From NCBI GenBank assembly GCA_021159825.1, contig JAGHDR010000377.1, positions 1 to 6,603 of the forward strand: DNA of 6,603 nt, written 5' to 3'. Made by a program: the position numbers and the translations under genes. Positions 1-6,603 of the stretch are shown in pieces. The notes below the pieces were generated by a model. That model was given only the letters and a program-made list of their open reading frames with translations, was not told the DNA's origin and made no database searches. This stretch comes from Deltaproteobacteria bacterium (GTDB lineage: Bacteria; Desulfobacterota; DSM-4660; Desulfatiglandales; Desulfatiglandaceae). How positions within the stretch are numbered: position 1 is the first letter of the stretch; each line of letters begins with the position of its first letter.

Positions 1-366
1 GAAAATATGTACTATAAGTTCAGGTAGTTATATTGGCTCCCCCAAATCCGTTATAATCAGGAAAAATCGTTGCGGATCGAGGCATATGTCAGGAGTGGTG
101 AAATGATCAAACGAATGCAACGGGCTTCGGAGGAATAATGATTCACAGGGGGCGGTTGAATTGGCTCAGTCGTACATGGCCCATCCGAAAATTGCTTTTT
201 TTCCGCCCTGTTTCATGGGGACAACCTATTTTGAAAACGATGCCTTTGCAAGCAGTGATTGTGAAAACAACCATTTTTTCCTTGACATGAAAACAGGATT
301 TTGTATAGGTTTCCCTAAATTAAAATCTTGGGGGAAGTGTCGCACTGGGCGTGACCGGTATTTATT
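1..366. other. Upstream leader region with no convincing gene
   Basis: No frame here gives a recognisable protein. A 34-codon open frame enters from the left edge and stops at 104-106; it could be the tail of an upstream gene but matches nothing I know. A short frame at 103-138 (11 codons) is followed, with a TAATG overlap, by a 50-codon frame at 138-290 that has GGAGG at 129-133. Its product is basic and low in family-like features, so I treat it as unsupported. A 69-codon frame from a TTG at 161 to 370 is also unconvincing: it has no ribosome binding site and an unusual composition. The stretch is AT-richer than the operon, as expected for a regulatory leader, and holds the promoter candidate at 282-309. 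Confidence 0.5.
282..309 (+). promoter_or_regulatory. Candidate sigma-70-type promoter for the RsbRD_N-dsrMKJOP operon
   Basis: A perfect TTGACA -35 hexamer at 282-287 is followed after 16 bp by TATAGG at 304-309 (4 of 6 matches to TATAAT). Transcription would begin near 316, leaving a leader of about 50 nt before the RsbRD_N start at 367. It is the best -35 match upstream of the operon and is in the right place. The -10 element is imperfect, and no repeat that would be an obvious operator was seen next to it. Confidence 0.5.
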
Positions 367-864
367 ATGAATTTAGACGGTATCCTTTCAGAAAATCGAT
401 CCACCATCATCAAGAAATGGCAGGAAGCCATTATCCAAACCTACCCGAAGGAAACCCAGAAATTTCTCAAGAAGGAGAAGAGCCAGTTCGCCAATCCGGT
501 GGGGTCGATCATCACCAAGGATGTTGAGGTGCTCTTCGACGAAGTGGTTAAAGGTGAGGACACGGAAAAGATTTTTTCCTCCCTTGACAAAATTATTAGG
601 ATCAGGGCGGTACAGGACTTCAAGCCTTCCCATGCCGTCGGATTTGTTCTGCAGTTGAAGGGCATTCTGCGGGAAACGCTCGGGGAAGGCTATCCTGCTG
701 AACTGCGTATGTTTGATGACAGGGTTGATGCGATTGCGCTCCTGGCTTTTGACGTTTATTCGCAATGTCGCCGGCAGTTATGCGACATTCGCGTCAAAGA
801 GGTCAGGAATGAGGTTGGCCGATTGCTGGAGCGGGCAAATCTCATTAGAGAGATTCCGGAGTAA
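367..864 (+). CDS. RsbRD N-terminal-domain protein (putative regulator of the dsr operon)
   Basis: A 165-residue, mostly helical soluble protein with no signal peptide or membrane segment. The pattern of an N-terminal helix 'RSTIIKKWQEAI', then 'FANPVG' at about residues 41-46, then 'RIRAVQDFKPSHAVGF' at about 78-93, resembles the RsbRD_N domain. That domain is the sensor-like N-terminal part of RsbT co-antagonist (stressosome) proteins. The STAS domain that normally follows is absent, so this is a stand-alone sensor-type domain and its output partner is unknown. The ATG at 367 is the first possible start, because an in-frame TGA lies at 352-354. No good Shine-Dalgarno sequence precedes it, which suggests modest translation. 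It lies 66 bp upstream of dsrM on the same strand and is probably co-transcribed. A regulatory or signalling role is inferred from the family and position only. Confidence 0.8.
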   Translation: MNLDGILSENRSTIIKKWQEAIIQTYPKETQKFLKKEKSQFANPVGSIITKDVEVLFDEVVKGEDTEKIFSSLDKIIRIRAVQDFKPSHAVGFVLQLKGILRETLGEGYPAELRMFDDRVDAIALLAFDVYSQCRRQLCDIRVKEVRNEVGRLLERANLIREIPE

Positions 865-877
865 TCGCTCTGGAATC
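852..877 (+). other. RNA hairpin straddling the RsbRD_N stop codon
   Basis: Positions 852-861 (GATTCCGGAG) pair with 868-877 (CTCTGGAATC) to give a 10-bp stem with one G-U pair and a 6-nt loop. The TAA stop of the RsbRD_N gene (862-864) sits at the stem-loop boundary. No T-run follows directly, but 890-900 can form a weak 4-bp stem that leads into TTTTTT at 900-905. The arrangement could reduce read-through, stabilise a processed dsrM 5' end, or do nothing. The pairing is visible; the function is inferred. Confidence 0.45.
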
Positions 878-930
878 CGAGTTAGCAATACTGGGACAGT
901 TTTTTGATTTTTTAAAAGAGGTAATCGTCT

Positions 931-1998
931 ATGAATTTTGTACTGAGTCTTGTGTTTTCATCCTTGGCGGTGCTTGTCGTGGTTTTGATCCCCTGGATTG
1001 GCGTGGGGGCATTGAATTTGAAGATCCTCTTCGGGGTTGTCATTCCGTATGCCGCCCTGGCCACCTTCATTGTAGGCATCATCGTGCGTGTTTTGGATTG
1101 GGGCCGATCACCGGTTCCCTACCGGATTCCCACCACGGCCGGTCAGATGTGGTCTTTCCCCTGGATCAAGAGTAACCCAATAGACAATCCCAAAGGCACG
1201 GGCGGTGTGGTGGTGAGGATGCTTTTCGAAGTTCTCACGTTTCGATCCCTTTTTCGAAACACCCGTCTTGAGTATAGCAAAGTGGATGGGGTACCCAGGA
1301 TTAACTATGAGTGGGAGAAGTGGCTCTGGCTGGCTGCGCTTCTTTTCCACTATTCGTTTCTTGTTATTTTTCTCCGGCACTTCCGCTTTTTCATGGAGCC
1401 CGTGCCCGGGTTTGTCACTTTACTGGAAAGCCTTGACGGTTTCCTGCAGATGGGGGCGGCGCCCTTTAACGGCTTCGGCCTTCCCGGGGTCTATCTCACC
1501 GACATGCTGCTCATGGCGGCGGTCACCTGGCTGCTGCTTAGAAGGATTCTCTATTCCCAGATTCGCTATTTGTCGCTCCCGGCCGATTATTTTCCGCTTC
1601 TGCTGATCCTGTCCCTCGGTACCACCGGCATACTCATGCGTTATCTCCTGCGAGTGGATATTACCAAGGTCAAGGAGTTGGTCATCGGGATTTTTAAATT
1701 TTCTCCCGTTGTACCCGACGGGATTGGTGTAATTTTTTATATCCATCTCTTCATACTGTGTGTTCTGATCACCTATTTTCCGTTCAGCAAGTTGATGCAT
1801 TTTGCGGGCATTTTTCTAAGCCCCACGAGGAATCTGTCCAACAACAATCGATTTGTCAGGCATGTAAACCCCTGGAATTACCCTGTCAAATTTCACACCT
1901 ACGAAGAATATGAGGATGAATTCAGAGACGCGATGATCGAGGTCGGCTTGCCCGTGGACAAAGGGGCCAAAACGGCCGAAGAAGGAGAAAAGGAGTAA
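931..1998 (+). CDS. dsrM: DsrM, haem b-containing membrane subunit of DsrMKJOP
   Basis: Integral membrane cytochrome b of the NarI (nitrate reductase gamma) type, expected to exchange electrons between the menaquinone pool and DsrK. It has 355 residues with about six hydrophobic segments, near 3-28, 32-56, 131-150, 188-206, 218-240 and 265-296. Four histidines fit two bis-His haems b: H140 and H150 in the third segment, and H272 and H290 in the sixth. Their spacings of 10 and 18 residues equal those of the E. coli NarI haem ligands (H56/H66 and H187/H205). The loop at 57-130 and the charged tail after 297 probably lie in the cytoplasm and contact DsrK. The ATG at 931 follows AAAAGAGG (914-921) at 9 nt. 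The gene ends 2 nt before dsrK. Gene order makes the identification nearly certain. Confidence 0.96.
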   Translation: MNFVLSLVFSSLAVLVVVLIPWIGVGALNLKILFGVVIPYAALATFIVGIIVRVLDWGRSPVPYRIPTTAGQMWSFPWIKSNPIDNPKGTGGVVVRMLFEVLTFRSLFRNTRLEYSKVDGVPRINYEWEKWLWLAALLFHYSFLVIFLRHFRFFMEPVPGFVTLLESLDGFLQMGAAPFNGFGLPGVYLTDMLLMAAVTWLLLRRILYSQIRYLSLPADYFPLLLILSLGTTGILMRYLLRVDITKVKELVIGIFKFSPVVPDGIGVIFYIHLFILCVLITYFPFSKLMHFAGIFLSPTRNLSNNNRFVRHVNPWNYPVKFHTYEEYEDEFRDAMIEVGLPVDKGAKTAEEGEKE

Positions 1999-2000
1999 CC

Positions 2001-3632
2001 ATGGCAGATACCCCCAAAGCAACAGAAGTTGCAACAATTGACCATTATCGACCCCTCTTTGAGCAGGGGTGGATGAACAAAAAAGCGGAGATCAAGCCGG
2101 GCATCTATTGCTACGGTGCCAAGCCTAAAAACACTAATGCAGTAGGAATGCCTTTTCCCAAAGACTGGAATCCCACCGAGGATGACTGGCATCTGCCGGA
2201 AAACTGGAAGAGTATTTTTAAAGAGGGTCTTAAGGACCGATTGGACAAATTTCGTTCTTTGAAAATTTTCATGGATATCTGCGTACGGTGCGGGGCCTGC
2301 GCGGACAAATGCCATTTCTTTATTGGGTCGGGTGATCCCAAAAACATGCCGGTGATGCGTGCTGAACTCCTGAGGTCCATATACCGAAAGGAACATACCA
2401 TCGGCGGCAAGCTCCTGGGGAAATTTGGCGGGGGGCGCGAGTTGACGGAGGATGCCCTCAAAGAGATGTGGTACTATTTCTACCAGTGTACCGAGTGCCG
2501 CCGTTGCTCGCTTTTTTGCCCCTACGGCATTGATACGGCCGAGGTGACCATCCTGGGTCGGGAATTAACAAATCTTATCGGATTGAACATCGACTGGATT
2601 GCAGGTCCTGTGGCCAATTGCAATCGAACCGGGAACCATCTGGGCATTCAACCCCATGCCTATGTGGGCATGATAGATTTCTTCGTGGATGAGATTGAAG
2701 ACGTCACAGGCGTCAGGGTTGAACCCGATTTTAACCGGAAAGGTGCCGAGATCCTCTTTGTAACGCCGTCCGGCGATGTATTTGCCGATCCCGGAACCTA
2801 TACGGCCATGGGCTATCTCATGCTGTTCCATTATTTGAAAGACATGGGTCTTGATATTACCTGGAGCACCTATGCCTCGGAGGGCGGCAATTTCGGCTTT
2901 TTCACATCCCATGAAATGGCCAAACGGCTTAATGCGAAAATGTACCACGAGGCCAAACGGCTGGGGGTCAAATATATTATCGGCGGTGAATGCGGTCACA
3001 TGTGGCGGGTTTTGAACCAATACATGGATACGTGGAACGGGCCTGCTGACTTTCTGGAAGCGCCGGTTTCCCCCATCACCGGGACGGTTTTTGAAAACGC
3101 CAAAACCACAAAAATGATTCATCTGGTGGAATTCACGGCGGATCTTATCAAACACAATAAATTGAAACTGGATCCCAGCAGAAATGATAACCTCAAGGTA
3201 ACGTTTCACGACTCCTGCAACACGGCCAGGGGGATGGGCTTTCTTGAGGAGCCGCGATACGTACTCAAGAGTGTTTGCAACAACTTCTATGAAATGCCGC
3301 CTGAAACCATTCGCGAGCAGACTTTTTGCTGCGGCAGCGGTTCGGGTCTCAATGCCGGCGAAGACATGGAGCTTCGCATGCGGGGCGGTCTTCCCAGAGC
3401 CAACGCCGTGAAATACGTTCATGAGAAGCACGGCGTGAACATGCTGGCCTGTATCTGCGCCATTGATCGGGCCGTGTTTCCGGAATTAATGGATTATTGG
3501 GTACCGGGGATGGACGTGACCGGGCTCCACGAGATGGTGGCGAATGCATTGGTACTGGATGGAGAAAAGAAACGAACCACCAATCTACGTGGAGAACCGT
3601 TGCCGGGAATGGAGGAGGAAGAGGATGTATGA
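2001..3632 (+). CDS. dsrK: DsrK, HdrD-like iron-sulfur catalytic subunit of DsrMKJOP
   Basis: Cytoplasm-facing 543-residue protein related to heterodisulfide reductase HdrD, thought to act on DsrC in its trisulfide or disulfide form. Two [4Fe-4S] motifs of CX2CX2CX3C type are visible: C94/C97/C100/C104 and C163/C166/C169/C173, the latter followed by Pro. Two CCG-like cysteine-rich domains follow. The first, around 'GGECGHMWR', keeps only C331. The second has C406 (HDSC), C443-C444 (CCGSGSG) and C484-x-C486 (CIC), and is the probable site of the special, non-cubane-type catalytic cluster. The last pair is CxC, not the textbook CxxC. No signal peptide is present, which fits the cytoplasm. The ATG at 2001 follows AAGGAG (1990-1995) at 5 nt. 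The last 8 nt overlap dsrJ. Confidence 0.96.
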   Translation: MADTPKATEVATIDHYRPLFEQGWMNKKAEIKPGIYCYGAKPKNTNAVGMPFPKDWNPTEDDWHLPENWKSIFKEGLKDRLDKFRSLKIFMDICVRCGACADKCHFFIGSGDPKNMPVMRAELLRSIYRKEHTIGGKLLGKFGGGRELTEDALKEMWYYFYQCTECRRCSLFCPYGIDTAEVTILGRELTNLIGLNIDWIAGPVANCNRTGNHLGIQPHAYVGMIDFFVDEIEDVTGVRVEPDFNRKGAEILFVTPSGDVFADPGTYTAMGYLMLFHYLKDMGLDITWSTYASEGGNFGFFTSHEMAKRLNAKMYHEAKRLGVKYIIGGECGHMWRVLNQYMDTWNGPADFLEAPVSPITGTVFENAKTTKMIHLVEFTADLIKHNKLKLDPSRNDNLKVTFHDSCNTARGMGFLEEPRYVLKSVCNNFYEMPPETIREQTFCCGSGSGLNAGEDMELRMRGGLPRANAVKYVHEKHGVNMLACICAIDRAVFPELMDYWVPGMDVTGLHEMVANALVLDGEKKRTTNLRGEPLPGMEEEEDV

Positions 3633-6603
3633 TGGAGGCAAGATTATTGTTGGCCTGATTATTGGTATCGGTCTGTTCCTGTCGCCTTTTATTTATAATG
3701 CGGGAACTGCTGCAAAACCGCCCGACCCGCAGTTAACGAAAAAAGCCAAGGAAGCAAAAGTCTGTGTGGCGCCGAAAGCCTATATGCGGGAATCACATTT
3801 TAAAATGCTGGATGAATGGCGGCATACGGTCGTGAGGGACGGAGAGCGTTATTACAAGGCTGCTGATGGCAAAATTTATTACAAGAGCTTGCAGGTGACC
3901 TGCCTGGATTGCCATTCGGACAAAACAAAATTCTGTGACCAGTGTCACAATTATTTGAGCGTTAATCCTTATTGCTGGGATTGTCATATTGCGCCGGAGG
4001 AGAAAAAGTAATGGGGGTAGACAGAAGAGAATTCCTGAAAATCGCCGGCTACGCCACCCTGTTCGGTCTCGGGGGAACGGCGGCGATTGATATCCTCGCC
4101 CCGGGGGAATTGGAAGCCTCTGCGACAGGCATTCCACTGACCCGGGGGAAACGGTGGGCCATGGTCATCGATATGCGGAAATGCCTGGCCCAACAGGACA
4201 AGAAAAAATGTAAGGACTGTATGGTGGCCTGTCACCGGGAGCACAATGTGCCGGATTGGGGCGAGCCTCAGCATGCCGTCAAATGGATCTGGCAGGACAA
4301 ATATGAACACGTATTTCCGGATCACCCCAACGAATTCGTTGACGAGGGTGTCGAGGGCAGACCGTTTATTTTGATGTGCAACCACTGTTACAACCCCCCT
4401 TGCGTTCGGGTTTGCCCCACGCAAGCAACTTTCAAACGGGAAGACGGTATTGTCGTCATGGATATGCATCGCTGCATCGGGTGCCGATTCTGTATGGCTG
4501 CGTGTCCCTATGGGTCCAGAAGCTTTAACTGGGGCGATCCCCGGAAGGCCCCGAAAAGCCTCAATCCGGATTATCCGACCAATAAGGCTTATCCGGAAAG
4601 ATCAAAAGGCGTCGTTGAAAAGTGCAACTTTTGCACCGAACTGGTGGACAAGGGCGAGCTTCCCATATGCGTGCAGGCCTGTGATAAAATTAAAGTTAAC
4701 GCGTTGCACTTTGGGGATCTTGCAAATCCTGAGTCCAATGTTAGAAAATTGCTCCGGGACCACTATTCTGTGAGAAGAAAACCCGCTTTGGGTACCGGAC
4801 CGAACGTATTTTATATTATATGAGTATATGAGGTAGGTTATGCTTGACAGAGCGCTAAAAGGAACAACAGGGTATTGGTCGTGGCTCGTTTTTCTGCTGG
4901 TTTTGATTGGGGTGGGTGCCGGATGTTACCTCTATCAATTTTCCGAAGGCCTGCGGATTACGGGTTTGAGCAGAGACGTGTCATGGGGGCTTTATATCGG
5001 GCAGCTCACCTACTTCGTGGGTATCGCCGCCGGGGGTGTAATGGTGGTGCTGCCCTATTACCTGCATGACTATAAAGCGTTTGGCAGGATTACCATTCTG
5101 GGTGAATTCCTGGCCATTGCCGCTATCATCATGTGTCTCCTGTTTGTACTCGTGGATCTTGGGAATCCGGTCCGGCTTATGAATATGATTCTTTACCCGA
5201 CACCCAATTCAATTCTGTTCTGGGATATGATTGTACTCAACGTTTACCTGCTGCTGAATATTGTCATAGGGTGGAATGTGCTGGCGGCTGAAAGAAAGGG
5301 GATCAAGTATCAGAAGTGGGTCAAGGTTCTGGCCTATATTTCCATTCCCTGGGCTTTCACCATTCATACCGTGACGGCCTTTCTGTACGCTGGTCTTCCG
5401 GGGCGGCACTTCTGGTTGAGTGCCATTATGGCTGCGCGGTTCCTTTCCTCCGCGTTTTGCGCGGGGCCGGCTTTGCTGGTGCTGTTGTGCCTGATCGTCA
5501 AGAAGGTTTCCAAATTTGATCCCGGAAAGGAGCAGCTTCAGACATTGGGCGGCATTATCGCCTACGCCATGATTATCAATGTGTTTTTCTATCTGCTTGA
5601 GTTATTTACGGCTTTTTACAGTCAGATTCCGGGGCATATGCATGCGTTTGAATATCTTTTCCATGGCTTGGACGGACATGGACAATTGGCCCCCTGGATG
5701 TGGACGGCTACCGGTTTTGCCGTGGTGGCGCTGATTCTGTTGATCATCCCGGCAACGCGTCGTAAGCAGGATACGTTGGCGGTGGCGTGTGTTTCAGTGA
5801 TTATCGCCACCTGGATTGATAAGGGGCTTGGGTTGATCATCGGTGGATTTACGCCGAACTGTTTTGAGACCGTCACGCCCTACTGGCCGACAACTCTGGA
5901 AATACTGATCACCATTGGTGTGTTAGCGGTGGGATTCTTCGTGTTGACCATTCTCTACAAGGTTGCCGTATCCATTAAGGAAGAGGCCTCCGCATAAAGC
6001 GCCCTGTAAACGGCAAGATGATCGTGCTTTTTTGATTTCAAATATGTTTAGCGTGAAAAGGCTTGACACAGGATAGAGACTCTGTTAGTTAAGCCGCGTT
6101 AGTCGGGTTTCAATTTTCTCTTTTTATATGTATAGTTGTCTCAATATAAATCAGGAGGTTATATCAGATGGGTTATGAAGTCGTTGTTGATAAAGACAAA
6201 TGTGAAGGTTGTGAAGAGTGTATCGAAGTCTGTCCCGTGGATGTCTACGAGATGGTGGATGGAAAGTCCGAACCCGTAAATGCCGAGGAGTGCCTGGGTT
6301 GTGAGAGCTGTATTGAGGTATGTGAGCACGAAGCCATTACCGTAACCGAAGTATAACAGACGTCACCATCCCGAACAGAGAACAGAAAAAGCGCCGCAGT
6401 TTTTGGCCTCAGGTCAAACTGCGGCGCTTTTGTTTTGTTTCTGTTGTTCTCGTTCTCATGCTCAGCGTGGGAACGAAAATTCAAGGAATATGCCTTGACA
6501 ATGGTACCATTTGTTGGCATCATTTGGTCATGAAGCGTAAGCACCGCAAAACGTTGGAACTCATTTTTAGAAAACCGGTCAGCGGAAACGTCAAATGGCA
6601 AGA

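Overview
The window carries a complete dsrMKJOP operon, which encodes the membrane-bound redox complex of dissimilatory sulfur metabolism. It is preceded by a gene for an RsbRD N-terminal-domain protein and followed by a gene for a small two-cluster ferredoxin. The start of a HicA-type toxin gene runs off the right end. The gene order, the C-terminal cysteine pattern of DsrK and the absence of sulfur-oxidiser dsr genes next to it suggest a Gram-negative sulfate- or sulfite-reducing bacterium, most likely Desulfobacterota. The genus cannot be decided from this window, and dsrAB and dsrC are not in it.

Layout: 1-366 is a leader without a convincing gene, with a TTGACA-type promoter candidate at 282-309. 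The RsbRD_N gene is 367-864. A 10-bp hairpin straddles its stop codon, in front of a 66-bp gap. Then come dsrM (931-1998), dsrK (2001-3632), dsrJ (3625-4011), dsrO (4011-4823) and dsrP (4840-5997), all on the + strand. They are spaced 2 nt, overlapping 8 nt, overlapping 1 nt and spaced 16 nt respectively, so they are almost certainly co-transcribed and partly translationally coupled. A 170-bp gap with weak promoter candidates leads to the ferredoxin (6168-6356), which has its own strong ribosome binding site. A very strong, probably bidirectional intrinsic terminator (6387-6440) closes the locus. Beyond it are a small hairpin repeat (6451-6475), a promoter overlapped by a perfect 12-bp palindrome (6495-6523), and the first 24 codons of a hicA-like gene.

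How the parts work together: DsrJ (periplasmic tri-haem c) and DsrO (Tat-exported, four predicted [4Fe-4S] clusters) face the periplasm. DsrP (NrfD-type, about ten helices) and DsrM (NarI-like, two haems b) span the membrane. DsrK (HdrD-like) faces the cytoplasm, where in this family it is thought to exchange electrons with the DsrC trisulfide/thiol couple made by sulfite reductase. The ferredoxin could be an extra soluble electron carrier. The RsbRD_N protein is the least understood member and may be a sensory or regulatory input. No wholly new system is visible; the points worth a second look are the RsbRD_N association, the CxC ending of the DsrK cluster motif, the stop-codon hairpin and the hicA promoter palindrome.
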